Part shown: positions 1 to 8,500 of the stretch, piece after piece
Layout: each line of letters opens with the position of its first letter
Numbering within the stretch: the stretch's first letter is position 1
NCBI RefSeq assembly: GCF_014863545.1
Contig: NZ_CP062260.1
Location: forward strand, 4,163,001 to 4,227,000
Length of the DNA stretch: 64,000 bases
Direction: 5' to 3'
From: Paenibacillus sp. JNUCC32
Lineage (GTDB): Bacteria > Bacillota > Bacilli > Paenibacillales > Paenibacillaceae
The notes under the pieces: generated by a model
The model's input: the letters and a program-made list of their open reading frames with translations, nothing else
What the model was told of the DNA's origin: nothing
Database searches by the model: none
Made by a program: the position numbers and the translations under genes

Positions 1-347
1 GCTCGGGGCGAAATCTGCGAGGCTAATTCCACGTTTTCTTTTGTCGTCAGATTGGGAACCAGGTTGTAAAATTGGAACACAAATCCGACGTCATTGCGCC
101 GATATCCCGTCAGCTCCTTGCTGTTAAACTTGGCTATGTCCGTTCCATCCACCAGCACTTGCCCCTCATCGGCGGTGTCCATGCCGCCCAATATGTTCAG
201 CACCGTGGATTTTCCTGCGCCGCTGGGACCGACGATAATCGCGAACTCGCCCTTTTCGATCTCCAGGTTGATTCCGTCGTTGGCTACAATGGTGGTCTCG
301 CCCATCCGATAGCGCTTATATCCATCCTTAATGCTCACAAAAGCCAT
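1..347 (-). CDS. ABC transporter ATP-binding protein (5' part, runs off the window)
   Basis: This is the N-terminal ~115 residues of an ABC ATPase of the MacB/LolD-like type. The Walker A loop GPSGAGKST is near residues 40-48. It is followed by a LNILGGMD segment, the GTDI..FN..EL region and a Q-loop (FVFQFYNLVPNLTT) typical of exporters paired with FtsX-like permeases. The ATG at 347 has GGAGTGGAG just upstream. The signature motif, Walker B and partner permease lie outside the window, so the substrate is unknown. The family is sure; the export role is inferred from subfamily resemblance. Confidence 0.9.
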   Translation of the reverse strand, partial: MAFVSIKDGYKRYRMGETTIVANDGINLEIEKGEFAIIVGPSGAGKSTVLNILGGMDTADEGQVLVDGTDIAKFNSKELTGYRRNDVGFVFQFYNLVPNLTTKENVELASQISPR

Positions 348-576
348 GTTACTCCACTCCCAACTCATCGTTGCCTTATCGGCCTGGAACGTTATGTAGA
401 AAATTAGGTAACCCAAGCGGTCTATAAGCGCGTCAGCTGCAGATGGTCAATGTCTATACGGATACGTACTGCGGCGTCTGCCTAAACCTGTGCAGCGGAC
501 TATTCTATTTGCGTGTTCTTCGTTGTTAGATTCACTTGTTTGGCTTGTCCTGATCCGTGAATCCATCCTTAAAACC

Positions 577-585
577 AGTGTAGCA
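577..585 (-). promoter_or_regulatory. Extended -10 element for the ABC ATPase gene
   Basis: Reading the minus strand, TGCTACACT fits an extended -10 (TGnTAnnnT), about 230 nt upstream of the ATPase start; no good -35 is visible. The gap 348-725 otherwise holds only the terminator at 671-699. The long 5' leader has no RNA motif that I recognise. Confidence 0.3.
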
Positions 586-670
586 TAAACAAATCCGCCA
601 ATGAAAACGCTGAACCGCCCCAGACGGCTAAGTCACAGAATGTTCCAAATTCGGCATGCACGAACGGCAC

Positions 671-699
671 AAAAAACGCTCCTTCACCCGGAAGAAGCG
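671..699 (-). terminator. Terminator after the C45 hydrolase / small secreted protein pair
   Basis: On the minus strand CGCTTCTTC and GAAGGAGCG pair (one G-U) around a CGGGT loop and are followed by six T. It lies 27 nt downstream of the stop at 726. Confidence 0.8.
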
Positions 700-725
700 C
701 TTATAATAAAGCCATGATAAACATC

Positions 726-1316
726 CTATGATTTCCAGAAGATCGTCCGGTCCTCCGCACGAAGCTTCGTTACGAAACCGGAAGGGTCCTGAGCCGTGTA
801 CTCGATCGAATCCACGATCCATCTGCCCCCAGCGTGCTTGTATTGAATCGTGGCCAATCCGGTATCCCGGAGACGATGCTCGCTGGTTCCCGTCTCATGG
901 CTCGCGTCGGTCATGAGCTTAAAATAGGGATCGATCCGTTTGACTTCTTGAGCAAGGGCTTCTCCTGGAACCAAAACATCAAACTCGCTCCGCTCCGGGA
1001 GGCGGCTAAGCCGCCATTGATCCGTGAGATGTCCACCTCGGGGATAAAAGAACGAAACCAGCTTGCTGCCATCCGCCATTTCGTGAATTTCATACGTATA
1101 GTCCCGTTCTTTTCTTACGATATCCGGTTTGCCGTATTGGCTTTCTACTGTATATGAATCCGGGGCATACGACATTAGCAATCGATATAAAAAAGGAATG
1201 TTGATCTCGTTCTGAAGCGTAATATCCTCATCGGCTTTTCCGGCACAAAGCAGCAGGAGGACTAACAATGCCGCGATTGCACCCAAGCGCAATCCTGCTG
1301 CCCGAGCTTTAAACAC
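726..1316 (-). CDS. Small exported hypothetical protein, coupled to the C45 hydrolase
   Basis: I do not recognise a family. The N-terminus has two or three Arg/Lys, then a long hydrophobic run (AIAALLVLLLL) ending in C-A-G, so it is probably a signal peptide or a membrane anchor; the lipobox is poor because Leu, not Gly/Ala/Ser, precedes the Cys. The remaining ~165 residues are mixed polar with Tyr- and Arg-rich segments. I prefer the GTG start at 1316, with GAGG nine bases upstream, over the ATG at 1337, which has no ribosome site. The start then overlaps the C45 stop by 8 bp, indicating translational coupling. It may be a surface partner of that hydrolase, but this rests only on context. 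Confidence 0.6.
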   Translation of the reverse strand: MFKARAAGLRLGAIAALLVLLLLCAGKADEDITLQNEINIPFLYRLLMSYAPDSYTVESQYGKPDIVRKERDYTYEIHEMADGSKLVSFFYPRGGHLTDQWRLSRLPERSEFDVLVPGEALAQEVKRIDPYFKLMTDASHETGTSEHRLRDTGLATIQYKHAGGRWIVDSIEYTAQDPSGFVTKLRAEDRTIFWKS

Positions 1317-2340
1317 GCTGTCCGTCCTCATATCCATCGATATGTCCCGTCAACGCCGCTTCGGGGATATCTTGGCCCCGGATCCACTCCCTGAACGAAA
1401 AATCAAGCACGCCGCCCTGAGCAAGCGAGGTCATGACCCTTCCATCTTCGAAGGCGTACGAAAAGGTATGCAGCGTTCCGAACAAATCGTCGTAATCCGT
1501 AAAAAACAACGGGGACTTTGGATCCTTAAACAAACCGAAAGCCTCGGTTTGGGTTAACCGTTCCGCATCCAGGCTGTCGAGGTAACGTTTACGCCGCAGG
1601 GAATGCTCGATGGCAGGCCTGTTTTTGCCCGTCAACGCCTCATAATGGTTAACGCAGGCAATTGCCGCCTCCCCGCCAGCACGGGGAATCACTTGGTCCG
1701 GGCTTGCCTCGACAACGGCCATGTTGCCCCGTGCATCTCCTATTGAAAAGTTATAACAAGCCGCATGGGGAATATGGCGCAGCATATAAGACGCTTCTTC
1801 TGCCGTACTGCACGATTCCAGTATCATCCGAACGCCGACCCAAGGCGACAGTCCCGCCTCGTATCCGTCAAAGCTGACAAAATGCAGCCCGGCGGCAAGC
1901 CCTTGCTCATTCACCCCGTCATGCCTGCCTATGGCCTGCAAATTATAGCCCGCGGTTGCCAGGCCTTGATCGGCTTGAGCCACAGTAAAATAACCATCGT
2001 AAAACGCAGGCGTAAAATCGTAATTTCTTACGTAATACGAGGCCGTGATCATCGCCGAGCAGCCCATGGCCGCGATTTTCGGGACGTCGTATCCGCCCAA
2101 AAGCGCCGCGGCTTTGGGAAAGGACATTTCCAAACCTTCCGCCAGTCCTTCAAGCTCCGTTAGCAGCTGCGGGGCAAACTCGTTATAGATGCTCTTCAAC
2201 TGTTCCGTGTCGATCTCCGGTTTGGTGGCCGCTTCGAAAGCTTTCAATATGGGCTGATTTCGCAGGCTGCGGCCCAGCTTAAGCCCGTTATGATAGTTAT
2301 CTTCTCTAAGCTGCAAGATGTTTACCTTGTAATCCGGCAT
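1309..2340 (-). CDS. C45-family Ntn hydrolase (acyl-CoA:6-APA acyltransferase-like)
   Basis: A 343-residue protein of the peptidase C45 / penicillin acyltransferase-like family. These cleave themselves at a Gly-Cys bond to expose a catalytic Cys; here MGCS places the nucleophile at about Cys94. It is followed by a YYVRNYDF segment, which matches the conserved Arg-Asn-x-Asp region of the family, and by GLAAGLHFVSFDG and ACVNHYE further on. The start is the ATG at 2340, with GGTGGAGGG six bases upstream, rather than the further upstream ATG at 2370. No signal peptide is visible, so it is probably cytoplasmic. Family members act on amide bonds of acylated amino acids, bile salts or beta-lactam side chains; the substrate here cannot be told. 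Confidence 0.85.
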   Translation of the reverse strand: MPDYKVNILQLREDNYHNGLKLGRSLRNQPILKAFEAATKPEIDTEQLKSIYNEFAPQLLTELEGLAEGLEMSFPKAAALLGGYDVPKIAAMGCSAMITASYYVRNYDFTPAFYDGYFTVAQADQGLATAGYNLQAIGRHDGVNEQGLAAGLHFVSFDGYEAGLSPWVGVRMILESCSTAEEASYMLRHIPHAACYNFSIGDARGNMAVVEASPDQVIPRAGGEAAIACVNHYEALTGKNRPAIEHSLRRKRYLDSLDAERLTQTEAFGLFKDPKSPLFFTDYDDLFGTLHTFSYAFEDGRVMTSLAQGGVLDFSFREWIRGQDIPEAALTGHIDGYEDGQRV

Positions 2341-2422
2341 TTTGATCCCTCCACCCAGACGGTATTCCATATGGGAATATATCCCTCATCCGATTATAGA
2401 TGGAATTCACCCTCCTTCCAAT

Positions 2423-2465
2423 AAAAAAAGCTCCAACCCCGCATGTTTGCATGCTGGGAAGGAGC
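2423..2465 (-). terminator. Terminator of the SRPBCC gene
   Basis: On the minus strand GCTCC..CCC.GCATG pairs with CATGC.GGG..GGAGC and is followed by seven T, immediately after the stop at 2471. Confidence 0.9.
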
Positions 2466-2470
2466 AAAAT

Positions 2471-2953
2471 TTATGCTCGGGGCAATTGTTCAAATACGTG
2501 AACGTATTGCTCGTATTTTTCGGACCAGGCGTCTTTGCGCGATTCAAGCGTCCTGCCATCCAGCAGTGCCTCAATGACGTCCAGGCATACGTCCCAACCG
2601 GCAATATCCTTCGGCGTATGATCCGTGATGTTCGTTATCGTCTCGATCAACACCAGACGGCAGCCTTCGGCCTCGGGATGCAGCTCAAAACGCACCCGGT
2701 CCTCTCCCCACGTATACTCCAGTACCGATAACTCCCGATAGTCCGTAATCTCAAACTCCTCGAACGTTCCGTCCTGCATGTCAAAGGTAATTCTTCCGCC
2801 TTGGCGCAAATCCTCCACCTTCAGCTCCGAAAACCACTGCTTCAGCTTGTCATTATCCGTCAGATAGGACCACACCTTCTCAACCGAATGCTTCAGGCGG
2901 CGTTCAAATCGGACGGTCGTTCCGAACTCGTCTTGCCGTACAACAGCCAGCAT
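2471..2953 (-). CDS. SRPBCC (AHSA1/START-like) domain protein
   Basis: A 161-residue single-domain protein of the AHSA1-type SRPBCC fold. Recognisable features are the opening RFERRLKHSVEKVWSYLTD, the KLKQWFS motif, a central beta-rich part with FEEFEITDY and LEYTWG, and a C-terminal helix with GWDVCLDVIEALLDG. The GTG at 2956 is possible, but the ATG at 2953 sits seven bases after GAGGAGG. It lies 66 bp downstream of an ArsR gene on the same strand. ArsR-SRPBCC pairs are common in Firmicutes and Actinobacteria, where the ArsR protein represses the pair; the ligand is not known. Confidence 0.88.
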   Translation of the reverse strand: MLAVVRQDEFGTTVRFERRLKHSVEKVWSYLTDNDKLKQWFSELKVEDLRQGGRITFDMQDGTFEEFEITDYRELSVLEYTWGEDRVRFELHPEAEGCRLVLIETITNITDHTPKDIAGWDVCLDVIEALLDGRTLESRKDAWSEKYEQYVHVFEQLPRA

Positions 2954-3019
2954 CACTCATCCTCCTCATGGAATGTTTGATTCAAAAATGGATCATCCAA
3001 TCCGGCGGCCTTAGGAAGA

Positions 3020-3337
3020 TTACGGAGCTTCATCCTCATCCAGCAGCCTCTCCAGATCATCCAGCTTGTTCGTCCAGAACTGCCGATAGGGCTCCAGCCA
3101 GTCGTGGATCTCCTCCAGAGGCTTGGCATTCAGGCTGTACACATGCCTCTGTGCTTCTTTCCGCAGCGAGACAAGGCCAGCTTCCCGCAAAATGCGCAGA
3201 TGTTTGGACACGCCGGGTTGGCTGAGCTGCATGAGATCTACAATCTCCCCCACCGTACACTCTTTCACGCGCAGGTAGTCCAATATCGTCCTGCGGTTCG
3301 GCTCTGCCAATACTTCAAAAAGGTTGTCGTTCAACAT
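3020..3337 (-). CDS. ArsR-family transcriptional repressor
   Basis: A 105-residue winged-helix protein. The start LFEVLAEPNRRTILDYLR and the recognition region VGEIVDLMQLSQPGVSKHLRILREAGLV are standard ArsR, as is the wing with GLVSLRKEAQRHVYSL. It lacks the ELCVCDL metal motif, so it is not a metal sensor of the ArsR/SmtB type. It belongs to the group that partners SRPBCC proteins, and such a gene follows at 2471. No ribosome site precedes the ATG, and a TATAAT ends only four bases before it, so the mRNA may be leaderless. Confidence 0.9.
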   Translation of the reverse strand: MLNDNLFEVLAEPNRRTILDYLRVKECTVGEIVDLMQLSQPGVSKHLRILREAGLVSLRKEAQRHVYSLNAKPLEEIHDWLEPYRQFWTNKLDDLERLLDEDEAP

Positions 3338-3350
3338 GTTTATTATATTA

Positions 3351-3380
3351 CTATACAGTTATATTTCCGTAAAGTTATAT
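3351..3380 (-). promoter_or_regulatory. Direct repeats over the ArsR promoter (candidate operator)
   Basis: Two 14-bp direct repeats at 3351-3364 and 3367-3380 share TA.AGTTATAT on the plus strand and lie 14-43 bp upstream of the ArsR start, next to the -10 (TATAAT on the minus strand). The position fits autorepression by the ArsR product. Confidence 0.45.
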
Positions 3381-3497
3381 AATAGGCTCACGCCGTCTTT
3401 GAACAAACATAACGCCTTCTTTATAATGTAGCTATTGATGTCCGGTTTTAACACGGTAATACGGGATTGCCCCAGTCAAGAAGGAGGAGTGACGAAA

Positions 3498-4316
3498 ATG
3501 CCCGATATTATATTTTTGCGCGACCCTGCTCTGCCGTTTTTGGAAATCAAACAATGCGATGCTTTGGATCATCTGGCCTACAAAAAGCATTTTCACGAAG
3601 AAATCTCCATTGGTCTCATTGAGCAAGGGGCTACCCGCATATGGTCTGCCGGGAAACGGTATGAGGCTGCTCAGGGACATATTGTGCATTTCCCGCCGCT
3701 GCTCCCTCATGCTTGCCATCCCGAGAATCCCGCCGACTGGAAATATACGATGGTTTTTATCCATCCCCGGTGGCTCGACCCTGCGCCTGCCCGCTATCAT
3801 CCCTCCCAATCCGATATGCCCATCCTGCTGCCGAAATATCAAAACGATCGCTGCCGAAATCTGGTTCATTCCTGCAGAATTGGGCTTCAGCAAAAAGCCA
3901 CTCCATTGGAGATTGAATCCATGCTGATGGCATTAATGCGGGAAACCGGCCTGCTTCAGGAGGAAAGCGCCTCGGTGCCTGGCGGCAATGTGCATGAATC
4001 CCGGGCTATGCTTCGAGCGAAGAAGTATTTGGATCATCATTACAAAGACCGCATTACACTCGATACCCTGCAGGACATATCCGGGATCAGCAAATTCCAC
4101 CTCATTCGGATGTTTACGGAAACCTATCATCTTGCTCCGCATGCCTACCAAAATTTATTGCGCATCAATTATGCGAAAGAGCAGCTGTTACAGGGGAAGA
4201 CCATCGCCGACGTTGCTGCCGAGTCCGGGTTTTACGATCAGAGCCATTTCACGAGAGCTTTTGCCGGGTGCGTGGGGACAACGCCTCTTCGGTATGCGAA
4301 AGCAGCGTCATCTTAA
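3498..4316 (+). CDS. AraC-family transcriptional regulator with cupin sensor domain
   Basis: 272 residues starting at the ATG that follows AAGGAGGAG. The N-terminal ~130 residues form an AraC-type cupin (HFHEEISIGLIEQG, then the GHIVHFPPLLPHACHP segment). The C-terminal ~100 residues hold the two helix-turn-helix motifs (YKDRITLDTLQDISGIS and TIADVAAESGFYDQSHFTRAF) and the closing TTPLRYAK. Its N-terminus resembles regulators of the amino-acid exporter type. It is transcribed with proline dehydrogenase, 81 bp downstream, but control of that gene is only an inference. Confidence 0.9.
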   Translation: MPDIIFLRDPALPFLEIKQCDALDHLAYKKHFHEEISIGLIEQGATRIWSAGKRYEAAQGHIVHFPPLLPHACHPENPADWKYTMVFIHPRWLDPAPARYHPSQSDMPILLPKYQNDRCRNLVHSCRIGLQQKATPLEIESMLMALMRETGLLQEESASVPGGNVHESRAMLRAKKYLDHHYKDRITLDTLQDISGISKFHLIRMFTETYHLAPHAYQNLLRINYAKEQLLQGKTIADVAAESGFYDQSHFTRAFAGCVGTTPLRYAKAASS

Positions 4317-4397
4317 ACTATCCGCAATTTTATACAATACCGCCTCGCGCAGACGCTGATAGAATCATGAAGATCCCAATGTTGCGAGGTGTTTAAC

Positions 4398-5375
4398 TTG
4401 AACGATTCTTTATCTGATTCTTTATCTGAACAGGCTTTTGCCGACGCTCTGAAGTCAGTTGCCCGTAACCTGCAGCTCAAACAATACGTCCGGCAATCCG
4501 CCGAATGGTATCCGATCCTGCTGCGTGCAGCGGAGCGTTTTGTCGCGGGAGACGTGCTGGAGCGAGGTTTGTTCTGCCGGGATGCACTGGATGCACGAGG
4601 TTATCGGACTTCGCTGGAATATATCGGGGAGAACACCCTGACCGAAGCCGAATGTACGCAGGCTTTCCTGGAGTTCTCCCGGTTAATCGAAGCCTGCTCG
4701 AATGGCCGGCCGGGCACCCGTATTTCGCTCGACCTGTCCCATATCGGATTATCGGTAGACGAGAATTTGGCTTACCGGCATCTTGAAGGGCTTGCCAGCC
4801 AAGCGGAGGAAGCCGGTTTGGAGCTGGTCATCAGCATGGAGGAGTCCGCCAAAACGGATGCCATCCTTGCGCTGCATCGCAAAATATCGGCCCGGTTCGC
4901 GAATGTCGGCATCACGCTGCAAGCCCAGCTCCCCCGAACCCTGGAAGATCTCGAACAAGTTCTTACCTACGGTTCCGGCACGATCCGCATCGTAAAAGGC
5001 GCCTATCAGGAACAAGAGGGACAGTATATTCCTCGTTCCGAGACGCTTACCACTAGGTATATTCAAATGGTGGATTTATGCGTTCAGGCAGGCAGGGCGG
5101 TATCGGTCGCCACTCATGATGAACCTATCCTGCGGCATATGACCCGCAACGAAGTGTATCGCGGCGCAGCCGTCGAAATTGAAATGCTGTATGGCATACG
5201 AACGGACTTTGCCAAGCAACTGAAGGAGGAAGGCTTCCCCGTCCGAATCTACCTGACATACGGCGAGGAGTGGTTCCTGTACTTGTGCCACCGAATCGCC
5301 GAGCACCCGCCGAATATCTATGATGCGGTAACCCGGTCGATCGCAGGCGGCACCGAACCCATTACCCAATATTGA
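4398..5375 (+). CDS. Proline dehydrogenase (FAD-dependent, monofunctional)
   Basis: A 325-residue TIM-barrel enzyme of the PutA/ProDH family. It oxidises proline to pyrroline-5-carboxylate, passing electrons from FAD to the membrane quinone pool. Diagnostic segments are YLGENT-like YIGENTLT, SLDLSHIG, IRIVKGAY, VSVATHDEPI, EIEMLYGIR and VRIYLTYGEEWFLYLCHRIAE near the C-terminus. I chose the TTG at 4398 because GAGGTG sits six bases before it; the in-frame GTG at 4389 lies inside that ribosome site. No P5C dehydrogenase gene is nearby. A strong terminator follows, so the gene ends its transcript. Confidence 0.93.
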   Translation: MNDSLSDSLSEQAFADALKSVARNLQLKQYVRQSAEWYPILLRAAERFVAGDVLERGLFCRDALDARGYRTSLEYIGENTLTEAECTQAFLEFSRLIEACSNGRPGTRISLDLSHIGLSVDENLAYRHLEGLASQAEEAGLELVISMEESAKTDAILALHRKISARFANVGITLQAQLPRTLEDLEQVLTYGSGTIRIVKGAYQEQEGQYIPRSETLTTRYIQMVDLCVQAGRAVSVATHDEPILRHMTRNEVYRGAAVEIEMLYGIRTDFAKQLKEEGFPVRIYLTYGEEWFLYLCHRIAEHPPNIYDAVTRSIAGGTEPITQY

Positions 5376-5387
5376 TCAACAATAACG

Positions 5388-5428
5388 AGGGAAGAAACGG
5401 CGAATATGCACTGTTTCTTCCCTTATTT
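5388..5428 (+). terminator. Terminator of the proline dehydrogenase gene
   Basis: A perfect 11-bp stem (AGGGAAGAAAC with GTTTCTTCCCT) and a T-rich tail lie 13 nt after the stop. Confidence 0.85.
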
Positions 5429-5548
5429 ATGATCTGGTACTAAAAAATATTTTCGGAATGCCGATGTAATAGTTGAAACTTTATTCTGAACGAATGCGTC
5501 ATATTGTAGAGGAAAATAATAACAAAGCAAATTCAGGAGGTTGAGTGT

Positions 5549-8500
5549 GTGAAAAGAATATGGACTGCCTTGCTAGCAGCTATACTGTTAATTCCCATGA
5601 CATTCCAATCGCAGGCCCAGGCGGCAGTGAACATCAGCGTCTTGATTGACGGCGTCAAGCTGTATACGCCTCAAGCGCCTGTCATGATCCAGGGACGCGT
5701 CATGCTTCCGATGCGATCCATCTTCGAAGCCTTGGATGCATCGGTCAAATGGAATCAAAAAACGAAAACCGTCACGGCGGTCAAGGATGGCACGACCGTC
5801 ATCCTAAAAATCAACTCCAAGACGGCCACCATCAATAACAAGACGGTGGCGCTGGATGTACCGGCGAAGAACTTAAAAGGCAACACCATGGTGCCGGTCC
5901 GCTTCGTAAGCGAAGCCCTTGGCCAAAAAATCGGCTGGAATTCCAAAACGAAAACCGTTACCGTCACCACGACGAACAATTCCGGCGGGAACAATACCGG
6001 GATCGCACCGGTGAATTACGTAACCCTTCGGGATATCGGCAATGCCGGAGACGGCCGCGATCTGCAGGTCAGCTTCTCCAAATCGTCGACCGAACCTTTA
6101 ATCTCGCATTACCGCGTCATGATTGTGAAGCAGTCCAAGACGTTAAACCAAACCGAGGCACAGCGCGTATCCTCCGCTGCTTACGCCACGGTATATCCAT
6201 CCGGCTCGGATCCGACGCTGACCCTTACATCCGGCTCAAAGGATGTGGACGGTGACCTTATCCGCGATAACCAGGCTTATAAGGCTTATGTATTGGCAGT
6301 CAGCAAAACAGGCGGAACGTATGCCCTTTCCTCGGCTTCCCCGTCGTTGACGCTGACCAACACCAATTCGGTGAACGGCGCAACCAACGTAAAAGCGAGC
6401 GATGTGAGCGACTACGGCGATGGCCGTGATCTTCAGGTCAGCTTTACGCGCGCCCAAAACGAGAGCAATGTAAGCAACTACCGCGTGTTTGTCGTAAAAA
6501 CGAAGGATGCAGCTAACTTCAACTTGGCAGCAGCTAAGTCTGTAGCTAGCCAGAATTATACGACGGTGAGCAAATCCAGTACGACGAATACAACGCTGTC
6601 CACGACGCTGAGTTCTTCCGCCCGCGATACTTCAGGCGAGCTCATTCGCAGCGGAGTCGCTTACACCGCATTCGTTCAGTCTGTCAGCAGCAACGAGAGC
6701 GTGCTTGCAAGCAACCTCTCGTCCGGTTCGGCCAGCATCACCCTCAGCACGGGGAATACAACGGTTCCTTTCATCACGCAGGTAACGGATATCGGCGATG
6801 CCGGTGATGGCCGCGATCTTCGCGTAAGCTTCAACAAGGTGTCCAACGAATCCAGCATTCATTCTTATCGCGTGTTTGTCGTAAAGGACAGCAATTATAG
6901 CAGCTTTAACCTAAGCAGAGCCAACACGGCTTCCAGCTACAACTACTATACCCATGTCAACAAAACCGGCAATAACATCACGAACCTGACGCTGTCATCG
7001 GGCGCCAGAGACGTGGATGGAGCAACGATTCGCAACGGCGTGTACTATCGCGTATTCGTCATGGCGGTGGACAACAATAACGCCAATAACAACGTGCTGT
7101 CCGCTCCATCAAGCTCCATCATCTTGAGTTCCAGCTACAATGTGGGCGCGGTTACCAGCCTGTCCGTCACCGACGTGAACAACTACAATGACGGTCGCGA
7201 CCTGCAGGTGTCATTCTATCGCCCGTCCGATCAATCGAATATTAGCCATTATCAGGTCTTCGTTGTTAAATCATCGAATAGTTATTTTGATCTGTACAGG
7301 GCAACCAATTTAAGCAGCTATTATTATACGCAAATCAGCAAGAACAACAGCAGCAGCAACTACATGTCGCAGGTGCTGAATTCAGGCAGCCGCGATATTG
7401 ACGGAGAACTGATTCGCAATGGCGTCAGCTATCGCGTTTATGTCCTGTCCGTAGGATATTCGACCAGTAACAATGCATTATCTGACTATGCTTCCATTAC
7501 GCTTGGGAACGCCAATCAGAACGTTAACCCTGTTTCCACGCCGTCCCTGACGCTAAACGGAAATAACGGAAACGGAAGCGACCTGAGAGTCACCTTCAGT
7601 CCTGCTTATGGCGAAAGCTACATCGACCATTACCGGGTTATTGTCGTAAAGTCAAACCAAAGCCTGAACGTGTCGCAAGCTTACAGCAATGGGTATTACA
7701 CGTTGGTTAACAAAACCGGCGGTACCATCACTCGAGATTTGGTTAACACGACCAAGGATAGCGATGGAGCCCTCATTCAAAGAGGTTCAAGCTACCGCGT
7801 GTATGTCTTGTCTGTAGGCAACAGCTATTCGAATTACAGCAACGCGCTTTCGGCGGTCTCTAATGCGGTTACGATTCAAGGCGTGACCCAGGTAGCGGCA
7901 GTAACGAACGTTACAGCAGCGGATGTGGGAGACAATAATAACGCAAGCGACTTGAAAGTATCATTCACCAATCCAGCTAATGATGCCAACATCAAAGAAT
8001 ACCGAATCATGGTCGTAAAGCAAACCAACGCTGGTAACTTTAAAGTGGATCAAGCTATCAATGTGCGTCCGGGCAACTACGATAGTGTACCGGTTGGCAC
8101 CATTTTCGGTGACGTTCTGAGATCGGGAATCAACGACGTCGAAGGTCAGCCGATTCGCAATTCGGTGGATTATCAAGTATTCGTACTGTCCGTAAGCAAC
8201 AATGGTTCAATAGGCAATGCCCTGTCAGCACCATCGGCGCCTATCAAGCTTTCGGGTACAGCCGTCACGGTTCCTTCTGATGTGTATGCCGGGATTGAAA
8301 GCACCAACGGGAACAGCAGTGATATTATGGTTAAATTCAATCCTTCTTCCGGTACTGTGGGAGAATACCGAATTCTGATCGTACCATCGAGCAGAAGTTT
8401 CGGATTGGATGATGCGAACAAAATCACCAACGGACAATTATATACGACGGTTGCTCCATCTACCGTCAGAATTGAACAGAAGCTTTCTGCAGGATTATCG

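Noticed and set aside
628..822. A 64-codon minus-strand ORF overlapping the small exported protein
   Set aside because: Most of it overlaps a better gene in another frame and it contains the terminator at 671-699.
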